From: Marinoscillum sp. MHG1-6
GTDB taxonomy: Bacteria; Bacteroidota; Bacteroidia; Cytophagales; Cyclobacteriaceae
Direction of reading: 5' to 3'
DNA length: 64,000 nt
NCBI RefSeq assembly: GCF_024714475.1
Contig: NZ_JAMZMI010000002.1
Location: 186,001-250,000, forward strand
A program made the translations under genes and the position numbers. The stretch's first letter is position 1; each line of letters begins with the position of its first letter. The notes beneath the pieces are model-generated. The model was not told the origin of the DNA, ran no database searches, and worked only from the letters and a program-made list of their open reading frames with translations. Shown here piece by piece: positions 25,168 to 33,114 of the stretch.

Positions 25168-26337
25168 ATGAAAAAATTCGTCACTCCTTATTGTCTATTG
25201 GCCGGCCTACTCATTTTCAGTTTTTCCTGTTCTTCCAAGGACTCCGGAAATGAATCCACCAACCCGGAAGAAGCCAAAAAAGCATTGACTTCGACGGAGG
25301 GGTTAGAACTGCATCAATTGAAACTTCCCCCAGGCTTTAAAATCGATGTTTATGCCCGTGTAAAAAGTGCCCGATCGATGGCCTTGGGATCAGATGGAAC
25401 GGTGTTCATCGGAACGCGTGGACATGATAAAATCTATGCCGTTAGGGACACGGATGGCGACTACAAAGCCGATGAGATTTATACCATCGCTGAAGGACTT
25501 AGAAATCCGAATGGCGTGGCCTTCAAGGATGGGAACCTCTACATCGCTGAGATCAGCAAGCTTTGGCGCTACCCCAATATCGAAAGCACCCTTAACAATC
25601 CTTATGGGGAGATTATCTATGATGATTACCCGCAGGATGGGCATCACGGCTGGAAATACATTGCCTTCGGACCGGATGGCAAGCTCTACGTACCAGTGGG
25701 AGCTCCCTGCAACATCTGTGAAAGCAAAAACGAAATCTACGCCTCTATCACCCGAATAAATCCTGATGGTACGGGGATGGAAATCTTCGCCAAGGGAATT
25801 AGAAACTCAGTTGGATTCACCTGGCATCCTACCACGGGAGAACTGTACTTTACTGACAATGGACGGGACATGCTAGGCGACGACATTCCTCCTTGTGAGC
25901 TCAATCGCGCAACCACTTCCGGACAGCATTTTGGATACCCGTATTGTCATGGTGGCTCCATCAAAGATCCGGAGTTTGGGGACAAGTATCCGTGTAGCGA
26001 TTTTAAGAAGCCCGTTCAGAACCTGGGACCCCATGTGGCTCCGCTGGGGTTAAAATTTTATACGGAGAATATGTTCCCTGCCGAATATAAGAACACGATC
26101 TTCATCGCCGAGCACGGCTCCTGGAATCGCTCGAAAAAAATTGGCTACCGGATAACCATGGTCAAGGAAAGGAATGGAGTTGGCCAGAGCTACACGCCCT
26201 TTATCACCGGCTGGCTCAATGAAGCCACACAAAGTTCCTGGGGAAGGCCGGTAGATGTGCTGATTCTTCCAGACGGCTCTATGCTGATATCCGATGATCA
26301 GAGTGGAACTATCTATCGGGTGACGTATAAAGGATGA
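25168..26337 (+). CDS. PQQ-dependent sugar (L-sorbosone-type) dehydrogenase, lipoprotein
   Basis: A 389-residue lipoprotein (signal LLIFSFSC, lipidated cysteine near residue 21) whose mature part is a six-bladed propeller of the glucose/sorbosone dehydrogenase family. Visible are LKLPPGFKIDVYARV, MALGSDGTVFIGTRG, NGVAFKDGNLYIAEI, GHHGWKYIAFGPDGKLYVPVG, RNSVGFTWHP and the C-terminal IFIAEHGSWNRS. Members oxidise sugars or alcohols in the periplasm with PQQ as cofactor, but many homologues have no proven activity. No PQQ synthesis genes are in the window. It has its own promoter and lies alone. Confidence 0.88.
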   Translation: MKKFVTPYCLLAGLLIFSFSCSSKDSGNESTNPEEAKKALTSTEGLELHQLKLPPGFKIDVYARVKSARSMALGSDGTVFIGTRGHDKIYAVRDTDGDYKADEIYTIAEGLRNPNGVAFKDGNLYIAEISKLWRYPNIESTLNNPYGEIIYDDYPQDGHHGWKYIAFGPDGKLYVPVGAPCNICESKNEIYASITRINPDGTGMEIFAKGIRNSVGFTWHPTTGELYFTDNGRDMLGDDIPPCELNRATTSGQHFGYPYCHGGSIKDPEFGDKYPCSDFKKPVQNLGPHVAPLGLKFYTENMFPAEYKNTIFIAEHGSWNRSKKIGYRITMVKERNGVGQSYTPFITGWLNEATQSSWGRPVDVLILPDGSMLISDDQSGTIYRVTYKG

Positions 26338-26430
26338 TCTCCGAGGAGTCGAAATGTCGACTTCCCTTGAAATGACGGCAACAATAGCTCGTCATCGCGA
26401 ACGAATGTGAAGCAATCTCTAGCTTATACA
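26338..26430. repeat. Decayed dispersed-repeat block
   Basis: Contains AGTCGA-AATG-TCGACT (26347-26362, perfect 6-bp stem), a CGACTTC..TTGAAATGACGG segment, and GTCATCGCGAACGAATGTGAAGCAATCTC-like sequence (26393-26420). These look like worn copies of the short non-coding repeats (typified by GTCATTGCGAGCGAA) seen between genes of many Bacteroidota. The recognition is from memory and there is no second full copy in the window. Confidence 0.5.
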
Positions 26431-26581
26431 TTATTTTATTACCCTCCTCATGCCGGAGAGGCAAATTCTTTTGCTCGCTCCAGGCATCCCTATCAAAAGG
26501 CCTACGCGGCTCGAATCAAAAAAAGAAGTCGGAACACGTATATCCGCTGTTTCCTTAGGTTTGCAGTTAGATACCATTAAT

Positions 26582-27127
26582 ATGAAACGATCGGTTAGAA
26601 TCAGAACCCTTTTACTTGTCATTGTCCTGGTAATCTTTACCGGGTGCGATAAAATAGCCAAGCTGACACAGTTTGAAATGGAATATGATGAAACAGTCAT
26701 TATCCCCTCCTCTACAGGGATTAACCTTCCATTCAACCTGTTCACGCCAGACGTACAGTCCAATTCCGAATCAACTTTCGCCGTCAACGATACACGCAAA
26801 GATCTGATTGAAGAAATTCAATTGACTCAATTGGATTTGACCTTGACCTCCCCTTCCAATGGAGATTTTGGCTTTCTCAAGTCGATAGAAATATTTATTT
26901 CGGCAGATGGTCTTTCAGAAGTAAAAATTGCCTGGAAAGAAAATATCCCCTCTACGATCGACAAGTACATGGAATTGGAGACCACGCCATCTGACTTACA
27001 AGAATTTATTAAAAAGGATAATTTCTCATTGCGGGTAAACACCGTCACGGATGAATTGATCACCTCGGACCACCACATTGATGTTCATTCCATTTTCTTT
27101 GTGGATGCCAAGATTTTAGGGCAATAG
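26582..27127 (+). CDS. Small hypothetical lipoprotein
   Basis: A 181-residue protein from the ATG at 26582. It starts MKRSVRIRTLLLVIVLVIFT followed by GCDK, a clear lipoprotein signal with cysteine at residue 22. The longer frame from 26450 adds 44 basic residues, part of which overlaps the repeat region, so it is rejected. The mature part is a single beta-rich domain (LTQLDLTLTSPSNGDFGFLKSIEIFISADG, split across strands) and ends with HSIFFVDAKILGQ. No family is recognised. A hairpin at 27138-27155 follows the gene. Confidence 0.75.
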   Translation: MKRSVRIRTLLLVIVLVIFTGCDKIAKLTQFEMEYDETVIIPSSTGINLPFNLFTPDVQSNSESTFAVNDTRKDLIEEIQLTQLDLTLTSPSNGDFGFLKSIEIFISADGLSEVKIAWKENIPSTIDKYMELETTPSDLQEFIKKDNFSLRVNTVTDELITSDHHIDVHSIFFVDAKILGQ

Positions 27128-27137
27128 AAAGGCTTCT

Positions 27138-27155
27138 TCAGGTCGAAAGACCTGA
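27138..27155 (+). terminator. Hairpin after the small lipoprotein gene, possible terminator
   Basis: TCAGGTC-GAAA-GACCTGA is a perfect 7-bp stem with a GNRA-type loop, 11 bp past the stop. There is no T-run, so it may be a repeat-derived hairpin that only protects or weakly terminates the transcript. Confidence 0.4.
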
Positions 27156-27203
27156 CGAGATAACTAGACAATTACCACCGGAAAAAGACAATTACCTTTC
27201 GAA

Positions 27204-27237
27204 TTGCTATCAAATTCACCGGACACCTCTATTATTG
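27204..27237 (+). promoter_or_regulatory. Candidate promoter of the MFS gene
   Basis: TTG at 27204-27206, 23-bp spacer, TATTATTG at 27230-27237 (one mismatch). The spacer is at the long end of the allowed range. The start codon follows at 27263. Confidence 0.35.
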
Positions 27238-27262
27238 TGATAGAACTACCTACTAACCTCGC

Positions 27263-28432
27263 TTGACAGCACCGAAAAGAATACTACCTGTCATTGTCAT
27301 CGCGCAGTTTTGCTGTACCTCGCTTTGGTTTGCAGGAAATGCAGTGATGTCTAACCTGGTCGCTGAATTTAGTTTATCAGATAATGCACTCGGACACCTT
27401 ACCTCCTTTGTTCAGTTTGGGTTTATTTCCGGAACCCTGGTTTTTGCCATACTAACCATCGCCGATCGTTTTTCTCCCTCCAGAGTTTTCCTTGTCAGCG
27501 CTGTATTGGGATCGCTGTTCAATGCGGGAACCATATTGGAAGGCAATACCATGGCTTCTCTCCTGCTCCTAAGATTTGGAACCGGCTTCTTTCTTGCAGG
27601 GATCTACCCGGTAGGAATGAAAATTGCGGCAGACTACTATGAAAAAGGGTTGGGCAAATCACTGGGTTTCCTGGTTGGCGCCCTGGTGCTCGGAACAGCC
27701 TTCCCTCATTTACTAAAGGGGGCTTCTGAGTCCCTGCCGTGGAGGGGGGGTTTGATAACAACTTCCGGACTGGCCCTATTAGGTGGAGTAATGATGGTGG
27801 TGCTGGTGCCCAATGGACCACATCGAAAACGCGGACAGGGTTTCAATCTTTCTGCCTTCTTAAAGGTATTTGAACATCCACCATTCCGAGCTGCAGCCTT
27901 TGGTTATTTCGGACATATGTGGGAGCTCTACACTTTTTGGGCTTTTGTTCCGATCATGCTCAAGAACTTCATCAATATGAATGAGGTCGACGGGCTCAAC
28001 GTCCCTTTATGGTCTTTTCTCATCATCGGTATTGGCGGAGTAGCTTGTGTAATTGGCGGATACCTTGCTCAAAAATGGCCCACGAAGTCTGTAGCATTTT
28101 CTGCCCTCTTATTATCAGGGTGCTGTTGTCTGGTTTCACCGTTACTCCTCTCATTTCCCAATGAAATCGTCTTTTTGATCTTCCTTCTTTTCTGGGGAAC
28201 GGTGGTGATCGCTGACTCCCCTCTTTTCTCTACATTGGTCGCCCAAAATGCACAACCAGAAGTAAAGGGAACAGCTCTGACCATTGTGAATTGTATTGGT
28301 TTTGCCATCACCATCCTAAGCATTCAACTGGTGACTTTCCTATCTACCTCACTCAACCCAACTTATCTCTATTTGATACTGGCTATAGGGCCGGTATTTG
28401 GTTTATCACGACTGATGTCAAGAAATCCTTGA
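27263..28432 (+). CDS. MFS transporter
   Basis: A 389-residue inner-membrane protein with about 12 hydrophobic helices in two halves, of the major facilitator superfamily. The likely start is a TTG (27263): an in-frame stop lies three codons upstream and no ATG occurs before the first helix (VIVIAQFCCTSLWFAGNAVM). Helix 2/3 shows FGFISGTLVFAIL-like sequence and the GTGFFLAGIYPVGMKIAADYY segment of helix 4. The substrate is not evident. It stands between unrelated genes; the NhaC gene starts 77 bp downstream and could share its transcript. Confidence 0.85.
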   Translation: MTAPKRILPVIVIAQFCCTSLWFAGNAVMSNLVAEFSLSDNALGHLTSFVQFGFISGTLVFAILTIADRFSPSRVFLVSAVLGSLFNAGTILEGNTMASLLLLRFGTGFFLAGIYPVGMKIAADYYEKGLGKSLGFLVGALVLGTAFPHLLKGASESLPWRGGLITTSGLALLGGVMMVVLVPNGPHRKRGQGFNLSAFLKVFEHPPFRAAAFGYFGHMWELYTFWAFVPIMLKNFINMNEVDGLNVPLWSFLIIGIGGVACVIGGYLAQKWPTKSVAFSALLLSGCCCLVSPLLLSFPNEIVFLIFLLFWGTVVIADSPLFSTLVAQNAQPEVKGTALTIVNCIGFAITILSIQLVTFLSTSLNPTYLYLILAIGPVFGLSRLMSRNP

Positions 28433-28509
28433 TGGGTATCGCCTTAGAAGTGTGCTTCAAAAAATAATCAGAAAGGGTTATTTTACATGACGTACACCTA
28501 TCACCACCT

Positions 28510-30399
28510 ATGAGACATCACCTGTTCACCGCCATATTCTTTGTCTTACCATTTCTCACATTTTCCCAAAACCTCACTGTTGAGTTTCCCGCTATTTTGG
28601 TTTCCAACATAAGTCAGGAAATCAAAATTGAGAACACCACCAATACAACTGCAATACTCGAAACCCCTAACGGGCAACAAGCCCTTACTGTAGGAACAAG
28701 CACCATTTACTACCAAAGTGCTCCGGGCAAGCAGGCAAGTATTTCCATTGACGGGAAGACCTATAAATCATCTGCACGAGCCATACCTCTGTGGCTTTCG
28801 ATCATCCCTCCTGTTCTGGCTATTTTCCTGGCATTTTTAACCAAAGAAATTATCCTCTCACTTGTTGGAGGTATCTTCATTGGCACGGCAACGATAGGTT
28901 TCTATTCGAATGGCCTGACGGGAATATTTAATGCCTTTTTCAAAATCATCACTGATTATCAGGTTCCGGCGCTCACAGACCCTGATCATATAGCAATCTT
29001 GCTTTTCACCTTTTTCATCAGTGGGATGATCGCCGTCATTTCTAAGAATGGTGGGGTAGTAGGCATGGTCAAGGTCATATCTAAATATGCCAAAAATAAT
29101 CGATCCAGTCAGCTAACCACTTATTTACTAGGACTGATCATATTTTTCGATGATTACATGAATTCGTTAGTTATCGGAAATGCGATGCGTCCTATAATGG
29201 ACAAGATGAAGGTGTCACGAGAGAAACTCAGCTACATCGTGGACTCAACGGCGGCTCCGCTTGTGGCCATTTCCCTCATTGGTGTTTGGATTGGGGCTGA
29301 ACTGGATTATATCCAAAGTGGACTGGTGAACATCAATAATGGGAATCAACCTATTGAAATGAGTGCCTATCAAATTCTGTTAAGCTCTTTACAGTTTAGC
29401 TTCTACCCGATTTTGACACTCATCTTTGTGTTAATGCTCATACTCTCAGGAAAAGATTATGGGCCTATGCTTCACTTTGAAAACCGGGCCCGGTCGGGTG
29501 TTTATCTAAATGATCAAACAGAGAATGCCCTCAATGACTCAACGTATGAGCCCAATGAGGTCAATGCCTCACACCCTAATAAGTGGTTCGCCCTGCTCCC
29601 AATTTTAACGCTTATCATAACTGTAATGGCAGGAATACTCATTACCGGTTACTCTGCTGAAGCCTGGAACAGCTCTTCCGGCTTAATGCGTATCTCAGCC
29701 ATCATGGGAAGCTCAGATTCCTTCAGGGCGCTGCTTTGGTCTTCCTTCCTTGCTTTGACATTGGCCATATTGATGAGTATTCTTAGTAAAAGGATGAAAG
29801 CCCATGAAAGTATAGAATCTGCCCTGGCGGGGTTCAAAGACGTCCTGCCGGTTTCAGGAATTTTAGTACTGGCATGGTGTTTAGCCCAGCTGACAGAAGA
29901 AATGCACACTGCAGATTTTGTAATCTCTTTATTGACCGGAAATGTCCCTCCTCACCTGATACCGGCCATTACCTTCGTTTTAGCAGGAATCATAGCTTTT
30001 GCAACCGGAACATCATGGGGTACTATGGCCATTCTTTACCCACTCATGCTACCTACCAGCTATGTGCTCTCTATAGAATATGGTCTGGCACCTGAACACG
30101 CTATGGATATCTTTTTGATCTCTACCGCCAGTGTGCTCGCAGGTGCAGTTTTCGGAGATCATTGTTCGCCTATCTCAGACACCACTATTTTGAGTTCGCT
30201 CGCTTCAGGATGCAACCATATCAACCATGTGAATACTCAAATAACCTATGCCCTTACCGTCGGTGGCGTGGCGTTAGTCTTTGGAATTTTGCCCGCATCT
30301 TTTCAGGTAAGCTCATTGATTACTATTCCAATTTCGGTGATAGTCCTCTACCTTATTATCAGGTATTTTGGTAAGGCCCCTAAGGCTGAATCAAAATAA
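28510..30399 (+). CDS. nhaC: NhaC-family Na+/H+ antiporter with an N-terminal periplasmic domain
   Basis: Exports Na+ in exchange for protons. From about residue 95 it is a normal NhaC-type antiporter with about 12 helices, including FFDDYMNSLVIGNAMRP (about 214-230), TSWGTMAILYPLMLP and AGAVFGDHCSPISDTTILSS. Unusually, it starts with a cleavable-looking signal (MRHHLFTAIFFVLPFLTFSQ) followed by about 75 residues of beta-rich sequence (LTVEFPAILVSN, YYQSAPGKQASISIDGKTYK) before the first helix. This makes it 629 residues, about 100 more than many family members. The extra part would sit in the periplasm; its role is unknown. Confidence 0.9.
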   Translation: MRHHLFTAIFFVLPFLTFSQNLTVEFPAILVSNISQEIKIENTTNTTAILETPNGQQALTVGTSTIYYQSAPGKQASISIDGKTYKSSARAIPLWLSIIPPVLAIFLAFLTKEIILSLVGGIFIGTATIGFYSNGLTGIFNAFFKIITDYQVPALTDPDHIAILLFTFFISGMIAVISKNGGVVGMVKVISKYAKNNRSSQLTTYLLGLIIFFDDYMNSLVIGNAMRPIMDKMKVSREKLSYIVDSTAAPLVAISLIGVWIGAELDYIQSGLVNINNGNQPIEMSAYQILLSSLQFSFYPILTLIFVLMLILSGKDYGPMLHFENRARSGVYLNDQTENALNDSTYEPNEVNASHPNKWFALLPILTLIITVMAGILITGYSAEAWNSSSGLMRISAIMGSSDSFRALLWSSFLALTLAILMSILSKRMKAHESIESALAGFKDVLPVSGILVLAWCLAQLTEEMHTADFVISLLTGNVPPHLIPAITFVLAGIIAFATGTSWGTMAILYPLMLPTSYVLSIEYGLAPEHAMDIFLISTASVLAGAVFGDHCSPISDTTILSSLASGCNHINHVNTQITYALTVGGVALVFGILPASFQVSSLITIPISVIVLYLIIRYFGKAPKAESK

Positions 30400-30402
30400 T
30401 TA

Positions 30403-30422
30403 GGCCCATCCGAAGACGGGCC
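30403..30422 (-). terminator. UUCG-loop terminator at the end of the pectin locus
   Basis: Read on the minus strand: GGCCCGTC-TTCG-GATGGGCC, an 8-bp stem with one G-U pair and a UUCG tetraloop, followed by TAATTATTTT. On the plus strand the same stem has an A-C mismatch and is followed only by A residues, so the structure favours leftward transcripts. It lies between the convergent ends of the pectinesterase-like gene and nhaC. Confidence 0.75.
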
Positions 30423-30448
30423 CAAAAACAAACCAACTTAAAGAATAA

Positions 30449-32026
30449 TCAAAAATCATTTAGTGCAGCATCCTGCATATCCAGCTTCGGATTCCAACCT
30501 CCCAGTACATACGCTGGGTCGCTATAATTTTTTATAATAAGGGAGTCCTCGTCCATTTTGAGTTGCCTGGAAAGTGGGTGACGCTGACTCACATCCGTAG
30601 GAGACCCATCAAGGTTGACACTGTTATATTCCCAGTAGTGAATATTAGATATTCCCTTTCCATCGATACCCCACCCTTCAGTGCGAATGCCATGGAGTTT
30701 GCAATTCAGTAAAACAGCCTCACAATAGGGATACCCCCCTTTGCGGTTGTCATTCGTTCTGGCTATGGTAGTTTCTTCATCACCCTCCATCCGGAAAATA
30801 CAATTCACAAATACGTTTCCATGATTTGCATGAGTATTTCGAATCCACATATGTGGACCATGAGTTGTTATGAGTTCACAGTTTCTAAAAAAAGCAGGCC
30901 CTCTTCCCAGCACATTATCTCCAAAACCTTTAATCTCAACGTCCTCTAAATAAACCGCGCCATTTACCTGCAAGGCATCACCAGAGCCATGTACGACTAC
31001 ATTCTTAACAATATTCCTTTCTCCATTCATCAAAAGCCCTTCGGCCTGAGCAGGTCTATCATTCAATGAAAGGATGGTCAGGTTAATGAGGTGAATCCCT
31101 GTTGAATTATCAGCTGCAAACACCGCCCTTCTTGACGGAAATGTTCCTTTCATTTCATTCGTTGCAATGTTCTGTGGATGTGGATTGAAGACTTCGTTAT
31201 TGGCATATTGAACTAACACTCCATCCCGACTTTCCCCGAGAAATGTCACATTGGACTTATTGCGGAAATAGACTATTTCTTGATAAACGCCATTCATAAT
31301 AAAAATAGTCATCCGTTTCTCGTAGTCGTCCGGAATGAAATCAATGGCGCCCTGCACCGTATTGAAGTCCCCAAATCCATCCGCAGATACAATGATCTTA
31401 GTAAGTTCCTCCGAAGGAGCCGAAGGTTTAGTCGTAAAGCGCCATTCATTTTTGTCAGAGATCCCATTGAAACTACCATCATGAACTTCCAGTACCTCCG
31501 GATCAATGAGTACATAATAGGTCTTCCCATACTCAAGAAGATTATGATGTAAGTAGATCGTAGCCGTGGTATCGCTAACAATTACCGGATAAAAATGAAA
31601 GGCATCTGTAAAACCTCCGATGATCGTCAATTGGTATTCATTCAAATTAGGCTCGGCCCCTCCTGAAGGTGTCCCAGGCACAGTATTCGCGTTCGTCCTG
31701 GTACTGGGACCGTATACGTAGGGTGAAGGAATGTAGGGAACCTTTACTTTGTTAGGTATTGTTGGACCCGCCGGGATACTTAAGTCAAGTGAATCCACCA
31801 GTTCATCAGTGGACGCATCATAAACCTTTATTTTTCCCCTTGCTCCTAATGTTGGTTTACTCTTAAAATTCAAAACCAGATGAGTGTCAGGGTTTACGTT
31901 CTTTGCCCCATTTTCAGGAAAACTGATATAGTTATCCGGCTTACTGGATTGACAGGCGTTCAACAACAACACCATGACGGCTAGAATAAGACAATTGAAT
32001 TTATCTTGGAGACAGATGTCTTTCAT
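30449..32026 (-). CDS. Divergent pectinesterase-like (CE8) lipoprotein with N-terminal Ig-like domain
   Basis: A 525-residue lipoprotein (LLLNAC, cysteine at 25). Residues 30-200 hold a Big_5/SbsA-type Ig-like domain (FPENGAKNVNPDTHLVLNF to WRFTTK). Residues 208-515 form a right-handed beta-helix of the pectin methylesterase type (IIVSADGFGDFNTVQGAID). Aligned by eye to the neighbouring canonical CE8, the first oxyanion glutamine (Q327) and both catalytic aspartates (D350, D370) are present. The second glutamine is glycine (SGDALQ instead of FQDTLY) and the LGRPW arginine-tryptophan motif is missing. It may act on a different ester or only bind. It is the last gene of the pectin locus, 11 bp after an esterase gene. 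Confidence 0.8.
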   Translation of the reverse strand: MKDICLQDKFNCLILAVMVLLLNACQSSKPDNYISFPENGAKNVNPDTHLVLNFKSKPTLGARGKIKVYDASTDELVDSLDLSIPAGPTIPNKVKVPYIPSPYVYGPSTRTNANTVPGTPSGGAEPNLNEYQLTIIGGFTDAFHFYPVIVSDTTATIYLHHNLLEYGKTYYVLIDPEVLEVHDGSFNGISDKNEWRFTTKPSAPSEELTKIIVSADGFGDFNTVQGAIDFIPDDYEKRMTIFIMNGVYQEIVYFRNKSNVTFLGESRDGVLVQYANNEVFNPHPQNIATNEMKGTFPSRRAVFAADNSTGIHLINLTILSLNDRPAQAEGLLMNGERNIVKNVVVHGSGDALQVNGAVYLEDVEIKGFGDNVLGRGPAFFRNCELITTHGPHMWIRNTHANHGNVFVNCIFRMEGDEETTIARTNDNRKGGYPYCEAVLLNCKLHGIRTEGWGIDGKGISNIHYWEYNSVNLDGSPTDVSQRHPLSRQLKMDEDSLIIKNYSDPAYVLGGWNPKLDMQDAALNDF

Positions 32027-32037
32027 GTGCTTTTAGT

Positions 32038-33027
32038 CTAATGATCGTTTTTCATTGGAATCACTTTCTTCAGAAATCCATGCATGTAATCCATGGTTGG
32101 ATCAACCCATGGGTCGAATAACCAAAACGGGTGAACCTTCATATAAAACTCATGCACTTCGGTATAGATACCCCACCGATTGGTCATACCCAGCAACTCA
32201 TCTCTTCCGGCATGAAACCTGGGGTAACCACTGTTGATGAACAACATTGGAACAGACTGCTCCTTCAGGTAGAATATGGGTGACGCCTCCATCCATTTTT
32301 CTGGTACTTCAAAAAAACTACCTCCAAACCACTTACTGTCATAGGTCAGAGGCTTTCGGTTAACCCAAAGCGAGGCTGGCGCCAGAAAGTCAACGATCCC
32401 ATCAATATCTATAATGGCCTTAACATCACTTGAATATTGACCATATCCCTGATTTCCCTCAAACTTTTCTATTCCGGATGTCAGTCCCACCAAAGCAGCC
32501 AATTGGCCGCCAGCAGAACATCCGGAGATCACAATTTGGTCCGGGTCTATTTTATACTCTTCGGCATGGGCACGAGCCCAGCGTATGGCACATTTAATAT
32601 TATGAACTGCTGCCGGAAACATCGCTTCTCCAGCCAGTTGATACTCCACGGCTATGGTTACATATCCTTTTGCTGCCAGGCGCTGAGCCAGCGGAATTTG
32701 CATGGCCTTATCACCGGACACCCAGCCCCCTCCATGTACCATGATTATCGCCGGGAACTTTCCATTGGCTTTGGGCACAAAAACATCGGCATGAAGATCA
32801 CGATCTCCGTATGGAGTATCTGGCAATGTGGTATATATAACCTCTCTAAATTCAGTGACCTCCTCAGGCAGGTTTGGTCCGGCAATTACAGCTTCCGGAT
32901 ATGCCCCTCTGATATTTACCCAGGAGGAATAAGGCGTATAGGAGGTATCTCTTGGTATCGGTTTATCCTGGGAATAACTCCCAAAAACCATAGCAGATAT
33001 TAAAACAAAAAAAAGGAATGTCTTCAT
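32038..33027 (-). CDS. Secreted alpha/beta-hydrolase esterase, paralogue 1
   Basis: A 329-residue protein from the ATG at 33027, which gives the signal MKTFLFFVLISAMVFGSYSQ; the ATG at 33078 would begin inside the upstream hairpin. Fold hallmarks: oxyanion motif MVHGGGWVSGD, nucleophile serine in ISGCSAGGQLAALVG, acid/histidine region SGYPRFHAGRDEL and VHPFWLFDPW. It is related to the BD-FAE type carbohydrate esterases, so removal of acetyl or feruloyl groups from pectin or attached glycans is likely. Two closely similar paralogues are at 39440 and 44334. It is the first gene after susD in the downstream block, preceded by a strong hairpin. Confidence 0.85.
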   Translation of the reverse strand: MKTFLFFVLISAMVFGSYSQDKPIPRDTSYTPYSSWVNIRGAYPEAVIAGPNLPEEVTEFREVIYTTLPDTPYGDRDLHADVFVPKANGKFPAIIMVHGGGWVSGDKAMQIPLAQRLAAKGYVTIAVEYQLAGEAMFPAAVHNIKCAIRWARAHAEEYKIDPDQIVISGCSAGGQLAALVGLTSGIEKFEGNQGYGQYSSDVKAIIDIDGIVDFLAPASLWVNRKPLTYDSKWFGGSFFEVPEKWMEASPIFYLKEQSVPMLFINSGYPRFHAGRDELLGMTNRWGIYTEVHEFYMKVHPFWLFDPWVDPTMDYMHGFLKKVIPMKNDH

Positions 33028-33043
33028 AAGATCGGACAAGATA

Positions 33044-33065
33044 GGGGCCGCCAGCAGGCGGCCCC
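33044..33065 (-). terminator. GC-rich hairpin between susD and the esterase gene
   Basis: GGGGCCGCC-AGCA-GGCGGCCCC, perfect 9-bp stem, extended by flanking GAT/ATC. On the minus strand it lies between the susD stop (33115) and the esterase start (33027). No T-run follows, so it probably protects the 3' end of susCD mRNA or reduces read-through rather than fully stopping transcription. Confidence 0.6.
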
Positions 33066-33114
33066 ATCTATTGAACACTACTTACTGCGCTGTGTACCAA
33101 CCACTACAGTACTA

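Noticed and set aside
25367-25759. 130-codon frame within the sorbosone-dehydrogenase-like gene
   Set aside because: Same strand, other frame, no motif; explained by the real gene.
32437-33003. 188-codon plus-strand frame opposite esterase 1
   Set aside because: Antisense shadow; the minus-strand gene has catalytic motifs and paralogues. A similar shadow opposite esterase 2 (39893-40237) confirms that it follows from the shared gene sequence.
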